The position numbers and the translations under genes are program-made. Below the pieces are notes generated by a model, which did no database searches, had not been told where the DNA came from, and saw only the letters and a list, made by a program, of their open reading frames with translations. DNA of 64,000 nt from Nageia nagi (lineage: Eukaryota; Pinophyta): assembly GCA_050084985.1 (NCBI GenBank), contig JBITNC010000001.1:153574001-153638000 (forward strand). The letters are read 5' to 3'. Below are positions 34,905 through 45,975 of the stretch, in pieces. The first letter of the stretch is position 1; the number at the start of each line of letters is the position of its first letter.

Positions 34905-35290
34905 CAAGTACGGAGGAAGGAAACAATGCCATACCCATCATGATATTTGCATCAAATATTGCTTTCTCTACTACAAACAAATTATGAATTTATGCTCTTC
35001 TTATCAGAATATGTTCCATGTAAATCATAGAAATCATTTCAATTTGTACTAAATATTTAAAAACACAACACGTGCAAAACATGGATTTGGATTGCAAGCT
35101 TCCATAGCTAAATAATTTGTTAAGTCCCACATATGGCTGGGAAGGACTTTGTTTTTTAATGTTTAAAATATGCCATTCCATTGAGTCATACATCCTCTAC
35201 TTTATTTTTTATATTTGTGGCCAGGGGTCAAAATTGACTAGTGGGTCAACTTTTATTTGAAGAGTTGTTTTGACTTTCTACCCTTCAATA
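34905..35290. repeat. direct duplication, copy B
   Basis: Partner of 34300-34693. No primer-binding site or polypurine tract was recognised in the spacer between them. Confidence 0.7.
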
Positions 35291-36269
35291 TTATACTACT
35301 TTCAAATTTGAAGGTTATCCCATGTATCTTAGCTCATGTTCTATGATTGTATTAAATTATTTTATTAAAGTGCATGGTTCTTTACCATACATGAGTTGTT
35401 ACTTGTTAAACCTATTCCTAGCATGCTTCTATTCCTACTTCATGAATTAATATATTTAAAAAAAAATGATAGGTATTTTTCAAACTAGCCCTTCTAATGA
35501 AGTTTTGGAAATTATTCCATCCTTCCTATTTGATAGGCATTCTAAATTTGATTTTGTCAAATGAAAAGTATATTTTGAAGGTCTCTTTCATTCAAGGGTA
35601 AAACACCTTTTGAAAGGCATTGAAGGGTTCAATTTCGAACCTTGTTTGTGGTTACTAGCTTTAAATTTGACTTTAAATCTTATCTATCTTACACAAATAT
35701 TGCTTACATTTTAATTTTATTTTGAACATGATATTTTTATATTAAAAAAATATATATATTTTACATCCAAAAACTAGCAGATAAAGTACACCCATGTGAG
35801 TTCAAACTAGCTTTAAAGGTTAAGAGTTAACAAATATTAATATATTAATTTTTTTTAATAATTTGATTTGTATTATAAACAAAATCTAAATCATACAAAC
35901 AAAAGTAATGGGTGGAAAATCACATCTATGCATCTTGTAGAACACCAATTACAATTCAACACATTAAAAATTAATTTTCAAACTACCCAACATGTGGTAC
36001 AAGAAGAGGACTACAATTGCTATGCATGGTAACTAGCTATGTCAAAAAACATTAGTTATTTATCTAAGTGCAATAATACACCAAGCATTAAATACTAACC
36101 TAACTCATAACTGATAATTAAAAGCTAATGCACAAATAACTAGTAAATGCATTTAACACCATCCAGAGGGGGACGAGGAGCTAGTCAATGGCATTGTAGA
36201 TGTTGGGTTGGCAATAGGTTCATTAATGGCTAGATAAGACTTCATTATTTCTTCATTATGCTTTCAAAC
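35291..36269. other. no recognisable gene
   Basis: AT-rich, with no domain and no repeat partner seen in the window. Confidence 0.4.
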
Positions 36270-36545
36270 ATTTGGTGGAATATGTGGCCAATGTGTGTTA
36301 TCAAGAGTTTCACAAATTTTCTCACCAATTTGGGCCTGAACTATCTATAGTGGGAATAACATTAAAGGATGTGGTGATCCACCCATTTGTCATCATCCCT
36401 TCCTCATTAGTAGTTGCTACATGTGGCTCCAACCATCCACTAGAAGTATCATACTGTGCACTATCATCTCCATCAGTATCCACCTCCCAACCATCATTAT
36501 GGCAATTAATATTTGGGTTCTCGTCCCACCTAAGATGATGATGAG
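36270..36545 (-). pseudogene. acidic open-frame fragment, unknown
   Basis: The minus strand reads about 70 codons without a stop from 36538 to near 36320. The composition is protein-like, acidic and Ser/Thr/Trp-rich (GWEVDTDGDDSAQYDTSSG, then VATTNEEGMMTNGW). Stops follow further left. It lies just beyond the 3' end of a minus-strand LINE but need not belong to it. I do not recognise it. Confidence 0.3.
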
Positions 36546-36649
36546 GGGAGTTTGTATGGGTTTCCCATCCATGATCCTATCTCAAAGGTAGACAAAATAT
36601 TGCTCTTTCATCATGGTGCTATCTTCTAAACCTACAACATGAGGTTTGA

Positions 36650-39480
36650 TCCCACTTCTTAGGGGGTGGGTGATGTTGTTGCCTTGATCATAAGCACTAT
36701 GAGAACTTGAGATCTTGAGGGATCCAAATAACTAAGCAAGGGAAATTATGCTAATGGATTATTAGCTCCTACAAGTGCTTGATCACTAATGTGACTTTGT
36801 CAACCTGATCTTTAATTTGGAACCAAATATCATGAAATATTGTAAGATTATAAGCTAAGAATTCCACCAACAAAAGCTTTCCTAAAAAGACAACAATATT
36901 CCATTCTTTCCAAAGATGTAATAAAATTCTAATTCTAAAAATATTCCAAAAGTCTTCAAGCATGTTAGGAAATTGAGGAGGATCTTCTAAGAGATTGTGA
37001 AGCTAAGTTAATGGTTGCTTAAGATATAGTTAGAAAAAGGATTCCATCTAATACCAAGCCTTTTGAGATTTAGTACAATGCCAAAAATGTGAATAATAGA
37101 TTCATTTGAATTACAAAATGGACACAACTTGGGTCATAGAGAGAAAGACATGAAGTTAAGCATAGTATCATAAGTGTATTTGTCATCATGCTTCAAAGCA
37201 TGTCTTTGCTTAAAAATCTCCTAGGGGATCTAGATCTTCGAAGCTTGGTTGTAGAAGTATTGAATAGAAATGACTTTTTTGAGAAAATATTTAGCCTAAA
37301 TACATTATGTGTTAGCTAGAGGAAAATTATGAAACTTAATTAATAGAGACCACCATACATTAAGGTGAGTAACAAAAGCTCCCTTTCATTTTCCACCTCC
37401 TTTCCAAGTCAAACATGGTTTAATAGACTCCAATGCTTTCCAAATTGTCTTATAAATAAAATAACGAACAATTTTGATTACAACTAGGGCCATAATAAGA
37501 AAAGAAAGATCCATATTCTTAAATGCTTTTTTACCCAAAGGGATCCTTTGGGAAATAAAATGTTAGAGCAAAAGTTTTTAGGATTTAGAGTCTTCAAGAG
37601 ATCTAATGATCCATTTAGTACTCAAAGCAAGGCCTTTTCATTGGCAATCAAAAACTCTCATACCATTAGAATGCTTGAGGAGACAACAAAATTCCAATCA
37701 ACTCTATGGAAGCCTTTCTTCTCCTTAGTATTAGCCCATAAAAATTCTCTAAGAAGTTTTCCAACTTCTTATAGCAGGCTTGAGAAGGAACCCAATAAGA
37801 AAAATAACACACATGAGTGAAGGCCAAAATTATTAAACAAATTTGAAACTTGCCTTTAAGTTATAGCTTTTTGGATATACAATATGTTAACATTTTTGCT
37901 ACTCTTTGAAGAACATAGTTCCATAATTGATTCGAGGTTCTTTGAAAAGAAAAAGGGATTCCCAAAATCTTAAATATTTCCCAAGATAGGTACATTTCCA
38001 TTGGTAAGAAATGAGGCAATTGGGGATGTCTAAAGTGGCTTGCCTAAAGTAAGAGGTTTCCTTCCATTGGATGCTAGATCCTGAAGCTTTGCATAATGTG
38101 TCCAAATAAACAAAAGCTTGAAGAAAAAAGTTTTGGTCATCTCTTAGGGTGAAAAAGGATTCATATACAAAGTGTCCATTAATTAATTATCCTTGATTCC
38201 CAAGAAAAGAAATCCCATGCACTAGCCCTTATAAAGCTTTAATTGTAAGTATGTAACCAAAAACTTCTACAACTAACACATATAAAGATGGGGCTAAGGG
38301 GTAGCCCTATCTGATTGATCTATATAAATCTAAAGTACCATTTTGCATACCATGTAAAGTAATAAGAATTGGAGCATTATTAAAAAGCATACAAACTAAT
38401 GCAGGAAAGGTTGGACCAAATCCAATGGCCTTGAGAATTGCAAGAATGAAGTTACACTCAATTTTATTGTAAGATTTTTCAAAATCAATTTTGATGAACA
38501 ATGTATTCTGTTGAGAGGCACAAGCCCATTCCATTCCTTCCTAGACCATAATAACATTATCTAGAATGTATCTACTCTAAATGAGCTCTATTATTTCTAG
38601 ATAAATAATTAGGTGAATAAGAGGCCTAAGCTTTAAAGCTAGGGATTTAGATATCATATTATAACTAACATTGAGTAAAGTGATAGGTATCCAACTAGTA
38701 ATAACCTATGTGTTTCCTGATTTAGGAATGAGCTTAATGTCACCTTTATCAATGATAGTTCCCAAAGAGCATTTTAAGAGAGCTTCTTTATAAGAACATA
38801 TAATATCAAAGCTTACCACATCCCATAATTCTTTATAGAACTCACATGGGTAGCCATATAAACTTGGAGTTTTTTCATTTTCCATGTAGGAGAGAGTTGC
38901 TTTCAAAATTTCAAGGGAGAGGGGGTGCAATGACACTCTTCTTTATGGGAAAGAGAGAGTTTTCATAGAACTACACTACAATACTCAATTATAGCATTTT
39001 TCCTTTCTATAGTGAGTTCTTACAAGGAAAAAACTTGTTGATAGTGCTTAACAAAGGTATTGGCAATGCTAGGACAATCAAAGACACTAATATTTTCATC
39101 CATAATGGATTTGAACTATGCCATTGATTTAGGAGGTTTGAGATTATGAAAGAAATATTATTTGGATACCCTATCACCAATTTTAAGCTAATGGAGCCAA
39201 GATTGAATTTATGTTCCTTTAGCTACATATAATTTTACCTTCCTCAACTCATATAGCACTTCAACAACATGTTGTTGCAGAGGAATGCTTAAAGGATTAG
39301 CTTCAAGCTAGATAAAGGCACATGTGAATTCATCTTTGAGGGAATTGTTGTAATGCTTTTGAATTCATGTAAAATTGAATTCCAACACTCTCAAAATAGT
39401 GGTGGTTCTAAACACAACATCATTCCACCATTCAATCTAGCCCATATTCCTAGAGGGTCTAGGGAAAAGGTTTCAAACTT
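36650..39480 (-). pseudogene. LINE (L1-type) ORF2 fragment: linker, RT, C-terminus
   Basis: Non-LTR reverse transcriptase read right to left. The endonuclease-RT linker lies near 39100-39480 (LKIGDRVSK, then FFHNLKPPKSMAQFKSI). RT N-terminal motifs are at 38936-38706 (YGYPCEFYKELWD, GDIKLIPKSG) and the palm at 38534-38307 (FIKIDFEKSYNKIE, ILKAIGFGP, SIR). The catalytic F-A-D-D box is replaced by FVYES near 38190, so the enzyme is dead. A decayed C-terminal part with the zf-RVT-like region follows to about 36700. The endonuclease is missing at the right end. Confidence 0.85.
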
Positions 39481-40879
39481 GGCAAGTATGGGGGTAAGTG
39501 CAAGAAGATGAGTACCACTTTTGGAAAAAAAGTATAAGTATTTTCCTTTATTAAAAAGTTTGATAATAATTAATATAAAAAATTAAAGCACTTAGAGTTT
39601 GAATCTTGAAAAAGGTTAGTTAGGTAAAAATGTAGTACTTAAAGTCTAGTTTTCAAATATATAATTTATTCCAATAGGCATGTTTAAACCCCACTATTTA
39701 AACATATAGTTTGATAACCACACCTTCATCATATCCCTCAACAATAATTGGATATAAATTATAATATTATGTTAAATCGTTTTGGGTAAAGATACCTAAG
39801 ATACTATAGATTGTGCATGATTTTTTTTTGTAATTTTTCATTAATATTATTTTTTTATTAGCCCTGATTATTGTTTCAAAAAGTGCTCATGTTCCTCAAG
39901 CATAATTTGGCCTAAACATATCATTTTTATTTTTTTTAACTTGTGGAAAATTATATGTAGATTGTGTACATATTTTTTGTTTCAAAATTTTTTTTTTTTA
40001 AAAGTTATTAAACGAATACAAAACCCTAGGTTTTGAAGTTTGAGGACCCTCTTTGATTGAAAATTATATTAAAAATACAAATATAATCCACTTGGAAAAA
40101 AAATAGAATATTTAAAATCTACACTCTCTCATCTACAATCCTACAAAATTTTATGAAAAACATTTTCAAAAAATATCATCAAACGTATGCCCAAATATAC
40201 GCTTCATGATAAGATTTACGCTTCAAATATATAAATACTATAATTAAAAAATAATATAACTAATTATATAAAATTTATATTTTATAAAAATGTACTATCA
40301 AAATTATCAATTTAGATTTTTATTCTTTTTTTTCTTAATTAATGCTATTATAACCTATTTTTCATCCTAATCATATTCTTGATATACATCAAAATAAAAG
40401 CTAAATATATTTTTATTTATTTTAAAAATATAAATATTATATTAAGAACTTAAAAAAAATCAAACATATAGGAGGATCATGCTAGAGGTTAGTGGAGTCT
40501 TCAATATGCTTCTAGCAAATGTTCTCAGATATGAGAATATGCTAACCATCATTAGTATCCCCATGATCCATCACCATCATTAATATAATATGAACCTTTT
40601 CACATTAATTATTTATTCAATTATTTTTTAAGTTAATAGTTTATATGATTTTTGTATTATAAAATTAACAAATGTTAATAAATAAAAAGTACAAGGGAAG
40701 TGGAGAGAGAGATCACTATGTGAGTTGCACTAGAGAGACGAATTGCACGCATTGGGATTTTTGTGTGTCTCATACTACAACTTTACTTGGCATATATTAT
40801 GGGACTTCATATTTGGCATTTATTTATTGGCCTCAAACAAATTGATTTCATCATATAGAGGACTAAACCTTTTATTTAT
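39481..40879. other. no recognisable gene
   Basis: Very AT-rich, with T and A runs (for example 39984-40000). It separates the two oppositely oriented LINE fragments. Nothing was recognised. Confidence 0.4.
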
Positions 40880-42190
40880 GGACACAACTCATTCTTAAGC
40901 TTCAACTTCTATTGAAGCTATAGGAGGAAGTAATGTCACCCAAGGTGAGCAAGCAACTCCAAAAATTCATTCCCAAGGTATACCATGAGGTAGTGTCTAT
41001 CCTTCAAAAGTTGTTATCCCATTGAGTGAGTTTAATAACACTTGTTCTTGGTTGGAAATCACATACTAGTTGGAAATTTTCTTGGTCATATTCCTAGAGA
41101 GTATATCATTAGGACTTGGATACAATAAACTTGGCATGGAGTCAAATTTGATGGCCTCCAAAATCTAATAAATGGATTTTTTTTTTTTTTTCTTTTTTGA
41201 TCCTACTCAAGCTCAAGTGGTCCTTAGCCATGGCCCATGGTTTTTCTATAGTTTCCTATTAGTTTTTTAGCCTTGGACCAAAAATTTCTTATTCACTAAT
41301 AAGGTTTCTTTGAGTCTTATGGTTTGGGTTGACTTTCTTGGTATTCCTTTACCACTTTATTGCTATTATCAACATATGTGCTCACTTATTGAGGAGTTTA
41401 TCTATTGTAAAATAAATAAATTATATACCTCTCACCCTTAGAAGAAATTCTATGCTAAGGTTGACTTATCCAAAGACCTTAAAGAGTTTGTTAATGTGCA
41501 AGTCAATGATTATCACTTCAAGCAATTGTTTTTTTATATCAACTTATCAAATACATGTTATCATTTCTAATATAATGCTCATAAGATTAAGGATTACCTA
41601 TTTATAGTAGAAAAAAATCCAATGAGGTAACTCCTATTTCTTCTAATACTTCCCCCACTTCCAAGGGAGAGCAATATGAATTAATGATGGTCAATAAAAA
41701 GGGAAAGTATATGAAATAAGGAAAAAATAATGCTAATCCTAGTAGTTCTAATCCTTCCCCTATAAATCAATCACTGATAGTTAATACTAATGTGATGGTC
41801 ACCCTGTCACTAGATAGTGTTGGTGTAGTGTTTACCCCTTCTCCAACTAATTTTAGTATGATGGTCACACCTTGTGGTAGAGTTCCACCTATTGTTACTT
41901 CATTTGCAGAAATTGCCTCCTCTACAAATACTTCTTAACCTCTTGAGTCTCCTATTTTGCATGCAATGGCTCAACATCAATAAAGATCCTAAGAGATTGA
42001 TAATACTCCTATCAATGGTTGAAATTCCTGTAGTCCTCCCAAAGTGAACTCATAAGTCATGTAGACAAGAAGCATCAAATGGAGCTTGAGAGTTTTAATC
42101 ATGAGTCTTTTTTTAACAATGCTTATGATTCTGTCTCAAATATAGGAGATACTAATAACATCAAGGGTAATATGATAATCAATCATCTTC
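40880..42190 (+). pseudogene. LINE ORF1 remnant (DUF4283-like)
   Basis: On the plus strand, phrases near 41195-41520 fit the plant L1 ORF1. They are FFDPTQAQVVLSHGPWFF, LMVWVDFLGIPLPLY (the conserved V-W-V-x-L-P-G-L-P position) and FYAKVDLSKDLKEFV. Such proteins bind LINE RNA. Stops and a run of about 15 T (41178-41192) interrupt it. A Ser/Thr/Pro-rich tail to about 42190 has no recognised domain. It is followed directly by the ORF2 start. Confidence 0.65.
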
Positions 42191-43560
42191 CATGATTTAT
42201 TTTTATCTTGGAACATGCAAGGACTAATGGATTGATTCCACAAATACATGATATGAGATAAAATTGCTTTTTTCTCTTGGTATTATGGTAATTTTAACTT
42301 TATCTATTTATAAGTAATTATTATTTCAAAATTTATTTTGTAGTGCACATTTCCCTTTCTAAGGCTAGGTTGCTTTTTTTTGTCACCAATCATGCTCTTG
42401 ACAATGGAGGTGTTGTCATTCTCCAAGAAGCTTAATGGAAAGATAGTTTTATTACTTGGGTTATGGACCATCTAATCAAGCATATTGATTCTTCTTAAAG
42501 TTAGTGGAATTTCCTTTGGAATTATAAACATCTATGCTTCTAATGAAGCTCTTGAGCACTATAACCTTTTGTGGTGGTGTGCTTTTTCATTACCAAAATT
42601 TGTTTGGGTTATGTGTAGGGATTTCAATATGATTGATAAATAAGCTTAGTACTTTATGAAACATAAGTTAGTTTTTTGAGATCTCGACGCTTGTTTTTAT
42701 CCCTTATATTTTTCTAAGAATATTTGGTATACATGATCTATTTTTTAGGATGGCCATGTATGTATACTAAAAATACTTGATAGAGAAATGGTTGCATACC
42801 ATTATAAATTTTATTTTCATAGAAAAAAACCTCTTTCCCATTTATTGAGACTATCTCTAGTACCACCACCTTTGATCATGCTCCAATTATGTTTTATATT
42901 TCAAATAAGGATCTAATCTAAAACCATTACAATTTTCAATTTTTTAATAATGAATTTATTCAACATCCATCCATAGTATGTCACATCTATAAAATATGAA
43001 ATTTAGTTCATAGACCTCTTGGTGACTTAGGGTGGATTAAATGATGGAATGATGCTATTTTTAAAATAATTATCTTTCTTCAAACTTGAGAAAAAGGTGG
43101 CTCAAATTAGAAGACAATACAACATTACCCTTCATGATGAGCTTACAAAAGCTTCTCTTAAGTTGGACTCTTGTCATTTCAATCTTAAGCTTCAATCTCA
43201 TGTTTTTCAACTAGAATATGAATTAAAACTAGCTAAGCTCTATGATGCCAAGGGAGCTCAAATTAAAGCTCATTTGGATTGGCTTCAAATTAGTGATAGA
43301 GTCTCTAAAGAACTTTTAAAAATGCTAAGACCTCCCAAACAAGCTACTCAATTTAAAGTTATTTATGCCAATGGTGTACATTTGACCTCTCTTCATGATG
43401 TGGTTGAGGCTTTCACTTCTCATTACATCAAAGTTTTTGTAGCATAATATTATACTCCTAAGAGGGAAAAAGATTTAGTAGAGTATTTTGTAGTAGAGCC
43501 TATTCAAGTTTTTGCCTTTGATAGAGCAAAATATGACAAAATGATCTCTCTATAGGAAAA
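42191..43560 (+). pseudogene. LINE ORF2 N-terminal fragment: endonuclease and linker
   Basis: The endonuclease begins with FLSWNMQGLMD near 42205, the usual W-N-x-x-G-L start, and ends with FDHAPIMFYIS near 42870-42900 (the S-D-H-x-P-I box). Many stops lie between. An open stretch at 43097-43447 is the linker before RT (HLDWLQISDRVSKELLK, ANGVHLTSL, VVEAFTSHY), homologous to that of the minus-strand LINE. The match fades near 43560 and no RT follows, so the copy is 3' truncated. Confidence 0.75.
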
Positions 43561-44287
43561 CAAAAAAAAAATTGAAGTCTAAGCTAGAAACCCTATACCA
43601 AGGGTTTTTAAATATCTAGGAGGATCTATCATTTTTGGCTAAGCACACTTTCCCATAAAGCTATGTGTGAAGTGAGGTGCAAAAAACTTTGCACTAATAC
43701 CTAGGCCTTAGATAGAACCCTACACAAAATTAGACTCCATTTATCGAAAGGTATATCAAAGGCTATAAACTAAAACTAGGTAGGAAGCTGTATTGACCAT
43801 CTGTAAACTGTAGTGCACCAAAAAGTGCTGCTAAAAAGTTACTTATCATAGAATCCATCTCCATAGCCTCTTTCCTTGCAACATTTGGATAGGAGAGGTG
43901 TTTAGACAAGCCTACAGAGTAGATAATCCTTACCTTAGAATCATTCCTTCACACAAAAAACCTTGATTCAAAAAGTAGAATGTATGAGATGCAATTTTTT
44001 AGAGCCATAAAAAATGGCAATTTAGAGGTAGCAAAAATTTCAGAGATAAATAAATAAAAATCTATAGCATTTTAGAAGTTTTTAACAAAAGTAGATAGAC
44101 CCACAAACATTAAAAAAAAAAGAGTATAGGGGTCCAAAAATCATCATTAGGAGACCTAGCCCGTTGTGATCATCTTTTTGATTTTGATATATTACACCCA
44201 TACACTTTTTAAGCACTTCTAAAAATAGTAGTTTCTAAAAATAGTAGTTTCTAAAAATAGCAACTTTACAAATAGCAATTTTTATAA
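43561..44287 (+). other. probable 5' region of gypsy-3
   Basis: Noncoding. It lies directly before the gypsy-3 gag start, so it should contain that element's LTR and leader, but I could not identify LTR ends or a primer-binding site. A short repeat (taaaaatagtagtttc) occurs about three times at 44219-44260. Confidence 0.35.
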
Positions 44288-44318
44288 ATGGCACCTAAAA
44301 CAAGATCTCAAATAGTAG
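44288..44318 (+). pseudogene. gypsy-3 gag start, split by the giant element
   Basis: An ATG at 44288 opens a frame MAPKTRSQIV, a gypsy Gag start of the common M-x-x-x-T-R-S form. The frame is cut at 44318 by the insertion. It resumes in register at 62224, after the second target-site copy, as VKVDPTMMTLK. The two sides therefore belong to the same element, and the insertion happened within its first codons. Confidence 0.8.
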
Positions 44319-45163
44319 TGTTGCAATGAAAATTGAGCTGGAATATAGAATAACATAAAATAAAGATTACTCTTCAATCTTCATTGAACCTCAAATTATA
44401 TAACATAGATAAACATGTTGTAATTGCAAAATGATATTCAATCTCAGTTCAAACTACAATTTGCCCTTAGAAGGGACTTTTACAAATGTATGTGCCAAAA
44501 TAAGAGTATTAGATCTCCATTGTTTTTGGGTTGCTTGCTTCTCTTTTTGATGTAGACAACCTGTAAATCCTACACACATGCAAGAGACAATAACATCAAA
44601 GCATCTATGTGTAACATTGTATTAAAATGAAACTAGCATAAAATAATAAAAGGAATGAGTTCATAAGATTTTGGCAGCATTACCCTACTTCAAAATTGGG
44701 TTCAATTGGGGTCAATTTGGATCATCCATATTGCTTTGTATTAGCTTGTATTTATAGATTTTCAGGTGAGACGTTTCAAGGATGGAAAGGGGAAGTGAAG
44801 AGCCACCGTAAGTCGTAACTGACCTCCTCTATCCACCTCATCATGGAAGACAAAGCATTCCAACTTCCTTTTTTGATTTTTGTTCAGCTGTTGCAGAGTC
44901 ATCAGCGTTTGTATGTCGAACGCCGGTGATCTCCTCGAAACGTCGGTGTTTGATATAGAACGCCAGCGAATGGTTAACTATATTAGAATGGTCGCCTAAA
45001 AGTCAAATTTCATCAAAAGGGGGTCATGTGACCATTCATTTTGCATACACTCGATGAGAGCTATCCAATAATAGGGTTTCTAAACCTACTTTATGTTATC
45101 ACACCAAGTTATGATTATTCTAATGTTTACTTAGTTAATGAGGGACATTTTTAGGTGCCTACA
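44319..45163 (-). repeat. giant element 3' LTR (845 bp)
   Basis: Begins tgttgcaatgaaaa and ends taggtgcctaca on the plus strand. A minus-strand TATA box CTATAAATAC is at 44748-44757. A cluster of cg(c/t)cg-type motifs occurs at about 44895-44970 (for example cgaacgccggtg). Confidence 0.95.
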
Positions 45164-45181
45164 TTTTGCCCCTTTTTGAAA
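45164..45181 (-). promoter_or_regulatory. giant element polypurine tract
   Basis: Minus strand reads TTTCAAAAAGGGGCAAAA immediately before the 3' LTR, as expected for the plus-strand primer. Confidence 0.85.
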
Positions 45182-45674
45182 TTATCAACCGAAAAATGCG
45201 ATTGATGATTTCAAAAATATAGAATGGGAAGCTTTGTTGCTTGACTGTTTATTGTTGCCTTTTTACAATGTAAGTTTTGACTCAATTTCTTAGATGAATC
45301 AAACTTTTGATTTATCAAATTATGATAAAATGTGTTTTCTTTTTTACATTTGATGTAATTTTGAAAATAAGTTTGCATATACCTTAGAAGTAACTATTTT
45401 CGGTATGACAATGTGTTGAGCTTGTGTGACAGCTGCATGACATTTCTGTTATGTCATTTTATGTGTCTAAGCACACATGTACCGTATAAGCCTTCCTTCG
45501 TATATGAGTTTTGATGGTGTTGTCTTTTGTCCCGACAACAGGGTTTCAAGATGATCTCATGTAACAAAGATGCATCACACTTTATCATTATTTGATTTTC
45601 TTGACCAATTTAAGGCTATTTTTGAGAAAAACTTAATGTTTTTAGGGTTATTTCCAAACGCAGCATTTTACTTT

Positions 45675-45850
45675 CAGTTGCCGACGTTTAGTTTTGATCG
45701 TTGACGTTTGTCTTTAAGTCGCCAATGTTTAGTTTCGGTCACCAACATTCATCTTTAAGTCACCGACATTTAGTTTCAGTTGCCGGCATTTGTCTTTAAG
45801 TCGTCGGCATTTAGTAACAGTCGTCGACGTTCGTATTCAGGTCATCAGTC
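45675..45850. repeat. 20-21-bp motif array near the 3' LTR
   Basis: About eight tandem units of roughly 20-21 bp, each containing a version of cgccgacgttt followed by tagtttcagt or tgtctttaagt. It lies between the polypurine tract and the PMD start codon (45976), that is, in the presumed PMD promoter or 5' untranslated region. A similar array with the same unit length is at 61071-61230. Confidence 0.85.
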
Positions 45851-45975
45851 TTTGAAAAAAGAAAAAAGTTGTCCTTTTCTCATATGTTTCTTAGCTGTCC
45901 CTTTCATTATCTACCAGGGCTGTTTACCGTTGCTGATTCATCGATTTCCAGCCGTTGATATTCACCATATTCATC

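Noticed and set aside
36650-43560. The two opposite LINE fragments as one 5'-inverted insertion (twin priming)
   Set aside because: The order fits, but both contain the linker before RT, and their linker sequences differ too much (shared DRVSK and PPK only) to come from one insertion. A 1.4-kb unrelated stretch also separates them.
45675-45850. The motif array as a CRISPR array
   Set aside because: Units are about 20 bp in tandem without unique spacers, in a plant retroelement, so the resemblance is superficial.
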